Shown here piece by piece: positions 1 through 8,256 of a stretch of DNA of 64,000 bases (positions are counted from its first letter, which is position 1; each line of letters begins with the position of its first letter). A model generated the notes under the pieces. That model was not told the origin of the DNA. It saw only the letters and a list, made by a program, of their open reading frames with translations, and did no database searches. The stretch is from Pseudomonadota bacterium (GTDB lineage Bacteria; Myxococcota_A; UBA796; CAJQPC01): contig JAAESX010000048.1 in NCBI GenBank assembly GCA_024228935.1, positions 1-64,000 of the forward strand, given 5' to 3'. Both the position numbers and the translations under genes were made by a program.

Positions 1-7
1 GCCCGAT

Positions 8-95
8 TCCTCGACTCCTCGACTCCTCGACTCCTCGACTCCTCGACTCCTCGACTCCTCGACTCCTCGACTCCTCGACTCCTCGACTCCTCGAC
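8..95. repeat. Octamer microsatellite, 11 copies of TCCTCGAC
   Basis: Eleven exact head-to-tail copies of TCCTCGAC occupy this stretch, and a degenerate remnant follows to about 98. No open reading frame of interest uses it. It lies downstream of the minus-strand barrel gene that ends at 276. Such arrays expand and contract by slippage; no function can be read from the sequence. Confidence 0.95.
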
Positions 96-106
96 CCCTG
101 ATCCGA

Positions 107-266
107 GCTGAACTGCTCAGATCGCGCAGTTCAGCCCGGATCAAGCGCTGATCGAGCCTGAACTGCGTGATTCACGCAGTTGGGTGCGAACTGCCTGGAT
201 CGCGCAGTTGGGTGCGAACTGCCTGGATCGCGCAGTTGGGTGCGAACTGCCGGGAGCGCGCAGCTC
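107..266. repeat. Array of GAACTGC/GCAGTTC hairpins with a 28-bp tandem repeat
   Basis: Three kinds of repeat share one core. GCTGAACTGC (107-116) pairs with GCAGTTCAGC (126-135). AACTGCGTGA (161-170) pairs perfectly with TCACGCAGTT (172-181). A 28-bp unit beginning GGTGCGAACTGCCTGG then starts at 183, 211 and 239, the last copy diverged; each unit can pair its GAACTGC with the next GCAGTT. The array sits just 3' of a minus-strand operon, so it may end transcription or act as a REP-like element. No T-run follows the hairpins. Confidence 0.75.
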
Positions 267-275
267 GACCCCGCC

Positions 276-1106
276 TCAGAACAACCGCGTGTACCCCACA
301 CTCCCCGAGTGCTCGATCGCCCTGTCCTGCCCGACAAACGCCAAGGGCACGTCACTTCCCACCGCCAGCCACGTCCGGTACTGACCCGACCGGCCATGCA
401 CGATCTGCGCTCCGATCCGAGTCGAGGCCGCATCCGACGAGCGCGGCAGCCCAAAGCTCCGCAGATGCGCCAGGCTCGCCGACGCCGTCCACTGGGGCCC
501 GAGCGTGTGGCCGAGCGTCGCCGCCACCTGGGGACTCATCAGCCAGGACTCGTTCCGGTCCATCTCCGTGCTCACGGTGACCGTCCACGGCCACGCCGAA
601 CTCGTCCGCTCGAGCCCGATCGAGCCCGACGCGCCGAAGCCGCCGCGTCCCGTGATGTCGGCGCCCAGATCTCCGCTGGACTGGTCCCAGCTCGTCCCCG
701 TCGGGAGACGCAGGCCGAGTGCGACGACGGGTGTGGGCCCCGCACGCTCTTCCGGGGTCTCCAGCAGGACCCCCAAGCGCACGTCGCCCACTCCGCCGCC
801 GCGTTCGTCCAGCGCGTCCGTGGCGCGGTACTGCAGCGCCGCGGGCACCCGAACTCCGAGCTGACCCCAGCGCGACCAGCGCCAGCCGCCGAAGACCTCG
901 GTCGACAGCTCGAGCTGCTTCAGCGACGAGGCCTGCACCTGGGCGTCGCCGTCGTAGCGCAGGTTTCCGCCGGCGCCACCGACGCGGACACCGACCGCCG
1001 TCGTCTCGCACCGACCGAGTCGAGACGGCAGGGCGCTCGTGCTGGCCACGCAGCACGCGCTGGCGTGCGCGTCCTGTCCGAGCGAGGCCAGCAGGAGCCA
1101 GGTCAC
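276..1106 (-). CDS. Outer-membrane beta-barrel protein (276 aa), last gene of the RegBA-like operon
   Basis: The chosen start is GTG at 1104-1106, which shares GTGA with the stop of the upstream YtkA-like gene. It gives a clean signal peptide (VTWLLLASLGQDAHA) with cleavage near residue 15. An upstream in-frame ATG only adds an Arg-rich tract that is a shadow of the previous gene. After a Cys-rich stretch (ACC...GRC) the chain alternates polar and hydrophobic residues with many Gly, Trp and Tyr, and ends in TRLF, a typical aromatic C-terminus recognised by BamA. No catalytic motif is seen. It is probably a transporter-like or structural barrel. Its place in a redox-regulator operon with a YtkA-like lipoprotein suggests a role in metal or redox stress, but that is only context. 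Confidence 0.7.
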   Translation of the reverse strand: MTWLLLASLGQDAHASACCVASTSALPSRLGRCETTAVGVRVGGAGGNLRYDGDAQVQASSLKQLELSTEVFGGWRWSRWGQLGVRVPAALQYRATDALDERGGGVGDVRLGVLLETPEERAGPTPVVALGLRLPTGTSWDQSSGDLGADITGRGGFGASGSIGLERTSSAWPWTVTVSTEMDRNESWLMSPQVAATLGHTLGPQWTASASLAHLRSFGLPRSSDAASTRIGAQIVHGRSGQYRTWLAVGSDVPLAFVGQDRAIEHSGSVGYTRLF

Positions 1107-1444
1107 TGGACCTCGACCTCGACCGAGCCGGCCGCCAGCCCGTCGTCGACGTCGACGCGGAGCTCCCACGTGCCGGGCATCGTGAGCGCGAAGTCGGCCG
1201 TGAACAGACCATCGCCCAGCTCTTCGACGAGCACGTCGTCATCGATGCCGTGGCCGTGCGCCGACATCCAAGGCGTCAGGGTGACGACCGCGTCCGTGAC
1301 GTCCTCGCCGTCGTCGGCCCAGGAGATGTGCAGGTTCGCCGTGACGTCCTCGCCGGAGACGGCGGGGTCCGGAGACAGCTCGTGCAGCGTCACGTCGAGT
1401 CCGGCGGGCTCGGCGGAGCAGGCGACCAGGATCAGCGTGAGCAT
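1103..1444 (-). CDS. YtkA/FixH-like lipoprotein
   Basis: About 113 residues from ATG at 1442-1444. The start MLTLILVACSAEP gives a lipobox Cys at position 9. The mature part is one Ig-like beta domain containing MSAHGHG, close to the MPxHGHG motif of YtkA-like domains, and ending in a beta-rich TWELRVDVDD segment. YtkA/FixH-type domains occur in metal (often copper) handling and cytochrome oxidase assembly proteins. ATGs at 1451-1453 and 1478-1480 are also in frame; the longest version would supply basic residues (MPVKRG). The short form was chosen because most lipoproteins in this window look like it. The gene overlaps the barrel gene by 4 bp and lies 55 bp after the response-regulator stop. 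Confidence 0.7.
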   Translation of the reverse strand: MLTLILVACSAEPAGLDVTLHELSPDPAVSGEDVTANLHISWADDGEDVTDAVVTLTPWMSAHGHGIDDDVLVEELGDGLFTADFALTMPGTWELRVDVDDGLAAGSVEVEVQ

Positions 1445-1499
1445 GTTGTACATGTAGGCCACGCCCCGCTTCACGGGCATGTGGCAATTTGTCGCACTC

Positions 1500-2003
1500 T
1501 CAGTCCGGGCCGGCCGCGAGCTTTCTTTGCAGCGTCCGTCGATGGAGCCCCAGCCGGCGAGCGGCCAGCGAGATGTTGCCGTCGCAGTCTGTCACGACGC
1601 GCTGGATGTGCTCCCACTCGGCCTGGGCCAGGCTGGGCGTCTCCGCCGAGGCCGCCACCTCGCCTGAGAACGCAGCCAGCAGCTCGTCCGCGTCGACCGG
1701 CTTGCTGAGCACGTTGACCGCGCCCAGGCGCATGGCCTCGACGGCCGACGCGATGCTGCCGAACCCGGTCAGCAGCACGACCTGCAGGTCCGGGTCGCGC
1801 TCGAGCAGTCGGCCCATGAGCTCCAGGCCGGAGCCTCCGGGCATCCGCAGATCGAGCACGGCGTGGCTGGGCGAGGTCGCCTCGTGTACGGCCAGCCCGC
1901 GCGTCGGACCATCCGCCGTCACCACGTCCACGCCGCGCTTGCGAAGCGCCAGCGCCATCCGCTCGCGCAGGCGCTCGTCGTCGTCCACCAGCATCAACCG
2001 CAT
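1500..2003 (-). CDS. regA: RegA/ActR/PrrA-like response regulator
   Basis: 167 residues from ATG at 2001-2003. This start overlaps the kinase stop as TGATG and has GGAG 6 nt upstream; an ATG four codons earlier is possible. The receiver domain has the acidic pocket DDD (7-9), phosphoacceptor Asp in LDLRMPG (about 51) and conserved Lys in SKP (about 101). The C-terminal 45 residues form a Fis-type helix-turn-helix, ISLAARRLGLHRRTLQRKL, the near-invariant recognition helix of the RegA/PrrA/ActR family. These regulators control respiration, photosynthesis and nitrogen fixation genes according to redox state. The two downstream envelope genes are probable targets because they share the operon. 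Family assignment is strong; the regulon is unknown. Confidence 0.9.
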   Translation of the reverse strand: MRLMLVDDDERLRERMALALRKRGVDVVTADGPTRGLAVHEATSPSHAVLDLRMPGGSGLELMGRLLERDPDLQVVLLTGFGSIASAVEAMRLGAVNVLSKPVDADELLAAFSGEVAASAETPSLAQAEWEHIQRVVTDCDGNISLAARRLGLHRRTLQRKLAAGPD

Positions 2004-3181
2004 CACGAGCTCCATGGGAGGATGAGGGTAGCCGTCGTGCCCTTGCCGACGGTCGAGTCGAGCTCGAACCGCCCGCCGAGCTGCTCGGCGACCGACCAGC
2101 AGAAGTACAGCCCCAGGCCGCGGCCGTCGGGCCGGGTCGTGTAGAAGGGCTCGCCCGCCCGCCTGAGCTGGTCGGCGTCCATGCCGCGGCCGTCGTCCTC
2201 GACGGTCAGGCGCACGGTCTGGCCCAGCGTGGACCGGACCTCGACCCGTGTGGCGCCGGCGTCGTGGGCGTTCCCGACCAGCCGTCGCAGGACCTGGGCC
2301 ACCAGCCGGGGTGGCAGGCTGGCTCGACCCTTGGCCTGGTTCACGGCATCGGGCACCGCCGAGGCGACCAGCTCGGTCAGGTCCAGCTCGACCCACTTCT
2401 CACCCATGCCCTGGCCGGCCTGCAGCGAGAGCTGACCGAGCAGATCCTGGCATCGGAGCACCTCGTCGGAGATGAGCGTCAGGTCGTCGTGGTGCTCGGG
2501 CAGGTCGGGGGTGAGCTCGCGGCTGACGAGCAGGATGGTGTTCAGCGGCGAGGCCAGCTCATGGGCGGCCCCCGCGGCCAGCGTCGCCAGCGCGCTGACC
2601 CGCCGCGTGCGCTCCTCGAGCTCGCGGGCCTGTTCCAGGCGAACCTCCGCCTCGATCCGCGCCTGCCGGACCCCGGTCACGATGACCGTCACGACCAGCG
2701 CCGTCACCGTGAACCCGCCGAACATGCCGGCCAGGTGGTTCTGCATCTCGTCCATGTCGTGGTGGTGCAGCTCGGCGGGGGCAAGCCAGAACAGGCTCAG
2801 GTAGCTGCCCACCGCCGCACCTAGCAGGCCCGCAGCCCACCAGCGTGGGAGCAGCAGCGCGCCTACGACCACCGGGAAGATGTAGATGAACGAGTACGGG
2901 GTGCCCGCGCCCCCGGACATGGCCAGGAGCGCGGTGACGATCCCCAGGTCGGCGAGCAGGACGAGCGCCATGCCGCGCCGCTCGGGACGAAGACGCACCA
3001 CGGCGACGTTGCTCAGCAGGAACGCGACCGTCAGGCCCACGGCCCACGGGGTGTCCCAGTGAGGCTGCCAGCCGGCTGCCGAGGTGACGGTCCCCACGAC
3101 CAGCACAGCGCCCGCCAGCCACCGCAGGCCCAGGAGCGCGCCCTGGTCCCCGCGCCAGGCATCGGAAAGCGTACTGCTCAT
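2003..3181 (-). CDS. regB: RegB/PrrB-like redox sensor histidine kinase
   Basis: 392 residues from ATG at 3179-3181, chosen because GGAGAG precedes it at good spacing; an ATG four codons earlier is in frame. About six membrane segments fill residues 15-170. The H-box LAAGAAHELASPLNTI places the phospho-His at 207. It is followed by LRCQDLL, where Cys244 aligns with the redox-active Cys of RegB, then N/G boxes (NAHDAG, EDDGRGM, GRGLGLYF). GGAGTPY at 90-96 sits where RegB has its GGxxNPF quinone-site motif, so the NPF triplet is changed to TPY. The protein should autophosphorylate when reduced and feed the adjacent RegA-like regulator. A TAGGAT box lies at 3218-3223 on this strand. Confidence 0.9.
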   Translation of the reverse strand: MSSTLSDAWRGDQGALLGLRWLAGAVLVVGTVTSAAGWQPHWDTPWAVGLTVAFLLSNVAVVRLRPERRGMALVLLADLGIVTALLAMSGGAGTPYSFIYIFPVVVGALLLPRWWAAGLLGAAVGSYLSLFWLAPAELHHHDMDEMQNHLAGMFGGFTVTALVVTVIVTGVRQARIEAEVRLEQARELEERTRRVSALATLAAGAAHELASPLNTILLVSRELTPDLPEHHDDLTLISDEVLRCQDLLGQLSLQAGQGMGEKWVELDLTELVASAVPDAVNQAKGRASLPPRLVAQVLRRLVGNAHDAGATRVEVRSTLGQTVRLTVEDDGRGMDADQLRRAGEPFYTTRPDGRGLGLYFCWSVAEQLGGRFELDSTVGKGTTATLILPWSS

Positions 3182-3228
3182 GCCTCTCTCCATACCCCGC
3201 CCTGGGCCCAGTGTGGGATCCTACGCTA

Positions 3229-3252
3229 CACTGAATGAGCATTCATTCAGTG
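3229..3252 (+). promoter_or_regulatory. Palindromic operator, FadR/TetR style
   Basis: CACTGAATGA (3229-3238) and TCATTCAGTG (3243-3252) are perfect 10-bp inverted arms around GCAT. The core TGAATGA-N4-TCATTCA resembles the operator of Bacillus FadR, a TetR-family repressor of fatty-acid degradation released by long-chain acyl-CoA. It overlaps a possible promoter (TACGCT 3222-3227, TACACT 3226-3231) and lies just before an acyl-CoA dehydrogenase gene. An in-frame ATG at 3235 falls inside the palindrome, which argues for the later start at 3262. No TetR gene is in the window. Confidence 0.75.
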
Positions 3253-3261
3253 AGGACGGTC

Positions 3262-5211
3262 ATGGCCATCGAGAACGCCAACCGCAACGAGCAGGAAGCC
3301 CAGTCCATCGACGTCGCCGAGGACAGCCGCGAGCTCGACTGGAAGTCCAAGTCGTTCATGGGCTCGATGTTCATGGGCGAGCTCGACATGGAGCTCGCCT
3401 ACCCGTACCCGGAGCAGTCCGCCGAGGACAAGGCCGAGGGCGACGAGCTCCTCGCCAGGATCGACGCCTGGGCCAACGACGCGATCGACGGCGACCAGAT
3501 CGATCGCGACGAGGAGATCCCGGCCCACGTCTTCAAGGGCCTGGCCGACCTGGGGCTCTTCGGCATCAAGATCCCCAAGAAGTACGGCGGGCTGGGCATG
3601 TCCCAGACCAACTACATGCGCATCCTGGGGCACTTCTGCCGCTACCACTGCGGCTCGGTCGGAGCGACGCTCTCGGCCCACCAGTCCATCGGCATCCCCC
3701 AGCCGCTGAAGCTCTTCGGGACCGAGGAGCAGAAGAAGAAGTTCCTCCCCCGCATCGCCCGCGGCGAGATCTCCGCCTTCGGCCTGACCGAGCCCCAGGT
3801 CGGCAGCGACCCGGCAAACCTCGCCACCCACGCCGAGCTGAACGAGGCCGGCACCCACTGGGTCCTGAACGGCGAGAAGCTGTGGTGTACCAACGGCGTC
3901 ATCGCCGATCTGTTCGTGGTCATGGCGCGTACGCCGGACAAGGTCATCAAGGGCAAGCCGCGCAAGCAGATCACGGCCTTCATCGTCGAGGGCAAGTGGG
4001 ACGGCGTCGACGTCCTGCACCGCTCGAAGTTCATGGGCATCCGGGCCATCGAGAACGGCGTCATCCGGTTCACCGACGTCCAGGTCCCGGTCGACCACGT
4101 CATCGCCGGCGAGGGCCGGGGGCTCAAGCTGGCCCTCACCACGCTGAACGACGGACGCCTCGGCATCCCCGCGATCTGTGCGGAGACCACCAAGGGGCTG
4201 GTCGAGTTCAGCGCGCGGTGGGCCAAGACCCGGCACCAGTGGGGCAAGCACATCGGCGAGCACGAGGCCGGCGCCGACAAGCTCGCACGCATGGCGGCGG
4301 GCGCCTACGCGATGGAGACCCTGGCGTTCTTCGGCGGCGCCTTGAGCGACGCGGGTGGCCGCGACCTGCGCATGGAGGCCGCCACCGCGAAGATGTTCAA
4401 CTCCGAGCTGATCTCGGAGCTCGGAGATCTGGGGCTCCAGTTCCGCGGCGGCCGCGGGTACGAGCAGGAGGCCAGCCTGAAGCGGCGGGGCGAGCACGCC
4501 GAGCCCATCGAGCGCGGCGTTCGGGATGCTCGCATCAACCGCATCGTCGAGGGCACCACCGACATCATGCACCTGTTCCTGGCGCGTGAGGCACTGGACC
4601 CGCACCTGAAGGTCGCGGCGCCGTTGTTCGGTCGCGCGAGCGCCGGCGTGAAGTTCAAGACGCTGCTCGCGTGCGCCGCCAAGTACGCGACCTGGTACCC
4701 GAAGCTGTGGCTCGGTGGTCTGTTCCGCTGGTTCGGTGACTTCGATGGCCGCCTGCGCGGTCACCTGCGGTGGGTCGACGCCCGCACGCGGAAGCTGGCC
4801 CGGACGCTCTTCCACCAGATGATCCTGCAGGGCCCGAAGCTCGAGATGCGGCAGCTCATCCTGGCCCGCGTCGTGGACATCGGCGCCGAGCTGGCCGTCA
4901 TGGCGCTCGTCGCCAGCCGCGTCCAGACCGAGCTGAAGAACGGCGACACGACCAACGTGGGCCGAGGCCTCTACTGGCTGAAGTCCCGCCGCGTCGTGGT
5001 CGACCGGATGTTCGAGGACATCTCGAGCAACTGCGACGCCGACGCCCGCAAGCTGGCCGCCGAGCTGATGCTCAGCGCCGAGGCGCTCGAGGACCTGCCC
5101 AAGCCGGACCTGTCCCCGCTGCCCCGCGAGTACGGCTCCGACCTGACGAGCGGTCGTCAGACGGTGCGCGCCTCGCAGATGCGGCAACAGGACGACGCCG
5201 CCGCGAAGTAG
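3262..5211 (+). CDS. Acyl-CoA dehydrogenase, VLCAD/ACAD9-like (649 aa)
   Basis: FAD-dependent alpha,beta-dehydrogenation of acyl-CoA, the first step of beta-oxidation. The start ATG 3262 follows GAGG at 7 nt; an earlier ATG lies within the operator. The N-terminal helical domain contains IPKKYGGLGMSQ, the middle beta domain FGLTEPQVGSDPA and the substrate-side NGEKLWCTNG. The C-terminal catalytic region has INRIVEGTTDIM, with the expected catalytic Glu near residue 430. At about 650 residues it has the extra C-terminal helical domain of very-long-chain enzymes rather than the ~380 residues of short-chain ones. It converges with the next gene with a 3-bp gap. Regulation by acyl-CoA through the upstream palindrome is inferred. 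Confidence 0.92.
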   Translation: MAIENANRNEQEAQSIDVAEDSRELDWKSKSFMGSMFMGELDMELAYPYPEQSAEDKAEGDELLARIDAWANDAIDGDQIDRDEEIPAHVFKGLADLGLFGIKIPKKYGGLGMSQTNYMRILGHFCRYHCGSVGATLSAHQSIGIPQPLKLFGTEEQKKKFLPRIARGEISAFGLTEPQVGSDPANLATHAELNEAGTHWVLNGEKLWCTNGVIADLFVVMARTPDKVIKGKPRKQITAFIVEGKWDGVDVLHRSKFMGIRAIENGVIRFTDVQVPVDHVIAGEGRGLKLALTTLNDGRLGIPAICAETTKGLVEFSARWAKTRHQWGKHIGEHEAGADKLARMAAGAYAMETLAFFGGALSDAGGRDLRMEAATAKMFNSELISELGDLGLQFRGGRGYEQEASLKRRGEHAEPIERGVRDARINRIVEGTTDIMHLFLAREALDPHLKVAAPLFGRASAGVKFKTLLACAAKYATWYPKLWLGGLFRWFGDFDGRLRGHLRWVDARTRKLARTLFHQMILQGPKLEMRQLILARVVDIGAELAVMALVASRVQTELKNGDTTNVGRGLYWLKSRRVVVDRMFEDISSNCDADARKLAAELMLSAEALEDLPKPDLSPLPREYGSDLTSGRQTVRASQMRQQDDAAAK

Positions 5212-5214
5212 CGG

Positions 5215-6483
5215 TCAGTCCACCATCACCGACCAGCTCATCGGCGCGGTCGCCGGCTGGCCGGTGCCGGGGCTGACTCCGGCCGCGATGGGGTACCAGA
5301 TCCACGTGGGGAGGTCGCCCTCGTACGCCAGCGAGCTGCCCTTGCCGTCGCTCAGCCAGACCTGCAGCTCGTCGCCGTACAGCACCGCGTCGCCCAGGCC
5401 GTCGCCGTTCAGGTCGCCCGCGGTCATGCCGTAGAAGTCGCCGTCCTTCTCCATGACGACCTTCTCGGGGATGGTGAACTTATTCAGTCGGTAGGCGGTT
5501 CCGTCGCTCATCACGACAGTCCAGCCACCGTCGCCGAACAGGTCGGCCGAGCCCAGCGGCATCGCCAGGTCCAAGCAGTCCGCGTCCGTCCCGGTCGACA
5601 GCACCTGGGCCGTCTCCCACATCGTGTCGACGTCGTCACCGCCGCCCAGCAGCACCGTCGCGAGCTTGCAGTCGGTGCCCGTGTCCCAGGGGACGGTGAC
5701 CACGAGCGCCGGCCCGGCGAGCTCCTCGCTGAACGCCGGGAGCTCCTCGGACTCGGCGGCGGTGAACGAGCCGTCGCCGGGCGTCATCGACGCCAGCGGG
5801 TTGTCCTGCAGCTGCTCGATGCTCTCGTCGATGAGCTCGTCCCAGTCGGCGGTCAGCACGTCGGGCTGCTTCCGCAGGCGGCCCTCGTCGTCCGCCGGGT
5901 CGTCCAGGTCGAGGTAGGTCAGGCCCAGGCCGTCCTCGCCGTGCCAGGCCAACGCGACGATGCCGTCCTGGGCAGGGCCGAACGGCTGCACCCGGTAGTC
6001 CCAGTCCGCGCCGGTGGTCATCTCGCGCTCGTCGATGACCAGGTCCTCGACGCCGTCGAGCTCGTGCAGGTCCTCGGGCTTCTCCAGGTCGAGCTCGGTC
6101 GAGTGGCCGCGGACCGAAGTGGTGTGGTCCCCGTCGCTCGCCGAGAGCACGATGGCGACCAGCGCCTTGTTCTTCAGGCCCGACGCCTGGACCACGACCT
6201 CGGTGCCGTCGGCGTCGAAGCTCACGGTGTCGCCGTCGAGCGTCACGCTCTCGGGCACGCAGTCGAACTGGACCGTGACCGTGCTGCCCTCGGTCTCGAT
6301 GGGGATGGTGAGCGGGGAGACCGCGCCCAGGGTGCACTCGGTGGGCTCGCCAGAGTCCTTCGGGTCGTCCGAGTCCGTCGGATCGGAGTCCCGGATGTCC
6401 GAGTCCTCGACGGCCGAGCTGTCGCCCGTGGTGTCGGTGTCCTTGTCGCCGCAAGCCAGTGCCAGGAGCGAGATCATGTGCAT
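5215..6483 (-). CDS. Lipoprotein with FG-GAP-like repeat (422 aa)
   Basis: The N-terminus MHMISLLALACGDKD is a very short lipoprotein signal; a second ATG two codons on (6475-6477) would make it shorter still. The next 40 residues are an acidic Asp/Ser/Thr linker of the kind found in other lipoproteins here. The body is beta-rich and acidic. Near the C-terminus, AGDLNGDGLGDAVLYG is a calcium-binding loop typical of FG-GAP/VCBS beta-propeller blades, followed by GDELQVWLSDG. It is probably a cell-surface lipoprotein of unknown function. TAGGGT at 6499-6504 on the minus strand is a candidate -10 box in the 70-bp gap after moaB. Confidence 0.65.
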   Translation of the reverse strand: MHMISLLALACGDKDTDTTGDSSAVEDSDIRDSDPTDSDDPKDSGEPTECTLGAVSPLTIPIETEGSTVTVQFDCVPESVTLDGDTVSFDADGTEVVVQASGLKNKALVAIVLSASDGDHTTSVRGHSTELDLEKPEDLHELDGVEDLVIDEREMTTGADWDYRVQPFGPAQDGIVALAWHGEDGLGLTYLDLDDPADDEGRLRKQPDVLTADWDELIDESIEQLQDNPLASMTPGDGSFTAAESEELPAFSEELAGPALVVTVPWDTGTDCKLATVLLGGGDDVDTMWETAQVLSTGTDADCLDLAMPLGSADLFGDGGWTVVMSDGTAYRLNKFTIPEKVVMEKDGDFYGMTAGDLNGDGLGDAVLYGDELQVWLSDGKGSSLAYEGDLPTWIWYPIAAGVSPGTGQPATAPMSWSVMVD

Positions 6484-6553
6484 TCATCCGAGGAGAGCAC
6501 CCTATGGCGGCGCTGCTGGGGGGCACACCTGTCAGCCCTCTGACCGGTCGGAG

Positions 6554-7063
6554 CTACTCGTCGAGTCGCGGGATCAGCGAAGCGAAGTTGCACGGCCGCG
6601 TGCGCGAGTCGAGCTGCTCTTCGAGGATGCGGTCCCAGCCGTCCTTGCAGGCCCCGGTGCTCCCGGGCAGCGCGAAGACGTAGGTCGTCTCGGCCAGTCC
6701 GGCGCAGGCTCGGCTCTGGATGGCGGCCAGGCCGATGGTCTCGAGCGAGACACGGCGGAACTGCTCGCCGAAGCCCGGGATCATCTTGTTGCAGACGGCC
6801 TCGACGGCCTCGGGCGTGATGTCCCGGCCGGTGACGCCAGTGCCGCCGGTCGTGATGACGACCTCGACCCTGGGGTCGGCGATCCAGGTGCGGAGCTGGG
6901 CCTCGATGATGGGCTGCTCGTCGGGCACGATCTCGCGGGTGGCGAGCACGTGGCCAGCCTTCTCCAGGCGGCCGATGAGCGTCGCGCCGCTGGTGTCGGT
7001 CTCGAGCGTCCGAGAGTCGCTGATGGTCAGGATGGCGATGCGGAGGGGTCTCATGTCGCTCAT
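6554..7063 (-). CDS. moaB: Molybdenum cofactor biosynthesis protein B (MoaB/Mog fold)
   Basis: 169 residues, the usual MoaB length. The start ATG overlaps the upstream stop as ATGA. Diagnostic features are ILTISDSR near the N-terminus, VVITTGGTGVTGRDITPEA in the middle (the TTGGTG pterin-binding loop), and ALPGSTGACKDGWDRIL near the C-terminus. MoaB-type proteins adenylylate molybdopterin before metal insertion or are close homologues of enzymes that do. A molybdopterin oxidoreductase (31071-31787) and a MOSC protein (44945-45418) are elsewhere in the window. No other moa/moe gene is nearby, and the coupling to a barrel gene looks incidental. Confidence 0.92.
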   Translation of the reverse strand: MSDMRPLRIAILTISDSRTLETDTSGATLIGRLEKAGHVLATREIVPDEQPIIEAQLRTWIADPRVEVVITTGGTGVTGRDITPEAVEAVCNKMIPGFGEQFRRVSLETIGLAAIQSRACAGLAETTYVFALPGSTGACKDGWDRILEEQLDSRTRPCNFASLIPRLDE

Positions 7064-7911
7064 TCGGGGGTCCCGGAGTGCTCGAAGAACAGCGGCAGCG
7101 TCGGCGCCTCGAGGTTCGAAGAGGCCCGCACCACCGAGTAGACCCCAGTGCTGACGCCCCAGCCGTCGCCCCACGTGAACGTGTAGTTCACATTCAGGCC
7201 GACGTAGCTGCTGTTGCCGACCCCGGTCACGTTCGAGTGCATGCTGCCGCCGAGCGGCACTCGGAACGGCAGGATCAGGTCCCACCGGTTGTCCCGCTTC
7301 GTCGTTCGGCCGAGCTGACCGAAGCCGACCACGGCCGGATCGATGTCGGCGTTCTGGTACCAGCCCGCCCCGACCGAGCCGGAGAACCAGTTCCGACCGA
7401 AGCCCGTGCCGTAGCCCAGCGTGCCGACCGCCTCGGCGCCGCTCTGGGTCGGGATGAACTGGTACGGGAACGCGTACACGTCCATCACGTCCAGCGTCGG
7501 GTGCGCGGCCATCAGGTCCACTTCGCCGACCGGCGGCGTGTAGCCCACGTCCAACTGCGCCGAGATGTTGTGCCTGCCGGAGAGAAGCCGACAATTGATG
7601 CCGGCCTTGAGCACGCCGGTGTAGACGGTGCTCTCGTCCTCGAGCATGGAGAACCCGATGGGCGTGCCCTGCGCGACGAGCGTCCAGTCGCCGGTCAGGC
7701 CGTACTCGACGTAGGCCTGCAGCGCCCAGTCCTGGTAGTCGCCGATGACCACGCCGTCGGTCCCGCCTTGCATCGGCGTGATGGGGTAGCTCGGGAAGAC
7801 CTGGTCCCCGACGATGCCGCGCACCCCCAGCTTGGCGTAGTGGCCGCCATCCGGCTGGGTCCACCCCGCCTGCGCGACGCCGAGAAGCGCCAGTGCGACG
7901 AACGCCGCCAC
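7060..7911 (-). CDS. Outer-membrane beta-barrel protein (283 aa)
   Basis: GTG start at 7909-7911, immediately after the TAG of the upstream lipoprotein gene. MAAFVALALLGVAQA is a signal peptide with cleavage after AQA. The mature chain has alternating beta-strand pattern throughout, many Tyr/Trp/Gly, and repeated strand-turn units such as WFSGSVGAGWYQ and YVGLNVNYTFTWG. No enzyme motif is visible. It resembles generic transporter-like barrels of the MetA/phenol-degradation type, but the assignment is by composition only. It is cotranscribed with two lipoprotein genes upstream and moaB downstream, all touching or overlapping. Confidence 0.65.
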   Translation of the reverse strand: MAAFVALALLGVAQAGWTQPDGGHYAKLGVRGIVGDQVFPSYPITPMQGGTDGVVIGDYQDWALQAYVEYGLTGDWTLVAQGTPIGFSMLEDESTVYTGVLKAGINCRLLSGRHNISAQLDVGYTPPVGEVDLMAAHPTLDVMDVYAFPYQFIPTQSGAEAVGTLGYGTGFGRNWFSGSVGAGWYQNADIDPAVVGFGQLGRTTKRDNRWDLILPFRVPLGGSMHSNVTGVGNSSYVGLNVNYTFTWGDGWGVSTGVYSVVRASSNLEAPTLPLFFEHSGTPE

Positions 7912-8256
7912 CTACTCGCCCGGGTCGCAGGGAGGCTGGATGACCTCCTGGTCCAGGATCAGCACGACCTGGCGGCCGTCGATGAGCGCGTCGAGCTGTT
8001 CGCCGCACATCGTTCCCGTCAGGTCCTCGGTGAACACCTCGCCGTCGACCTCGGTCGTCGCCGTCGTCTCGAAGACGCCCTCGACGATTGTCAGCTCTTC
8101 GAAGGCCCACCAGGTGCAGCCCAGCTGCAGGTCGCCGTTGCCTTCACGGGAGACCGTCAGCAGCTCGCCGTCCCCGCCGCCGTAGCTCCCGGGGGGGAAC
8201 GGGCCGTCCTCGGGCAGCTCGCAGGCGCAGCCCATCAAGGTCAGGATCAGCGTCAC
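7912..8256 (-). CDS. Small lipoprotein (114 aa), unknown function
   Basis: GTG start at 8254-8256 overlaps the upstream stop as GTGA. The N-terminus VTLILTLMGCACELPEDG has a hydrophobic run ending at GC/AC, so the lipidated Cys is residue 10 or 12; there is no basic residue before it. The mature domain is about 100 residues, beta-rich, with four Cys including CTWW, GTMCGE and PPCDPGE, which suggests disulfides outside the cytoplasm. No family was recognised. It sits between the large lipase-like lipoprotein and the barrel gene. Confidence 0.65.
   Translation of the reverse strand: MTLILTLMGCACELPEDGPFPPGSYGGGDGELLTVSREGNGDLQLGCTWWAFEELTIVEGVFETTATTEVDGEVFTEDLTGTMCGEQLDALIDGRQVVLILDQEVIQPPCDPGE

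Noticed and set aside
8..95. CRISPR array
   Set aside because: Units are identical 8-mers with no spacers and no cas genes are present.
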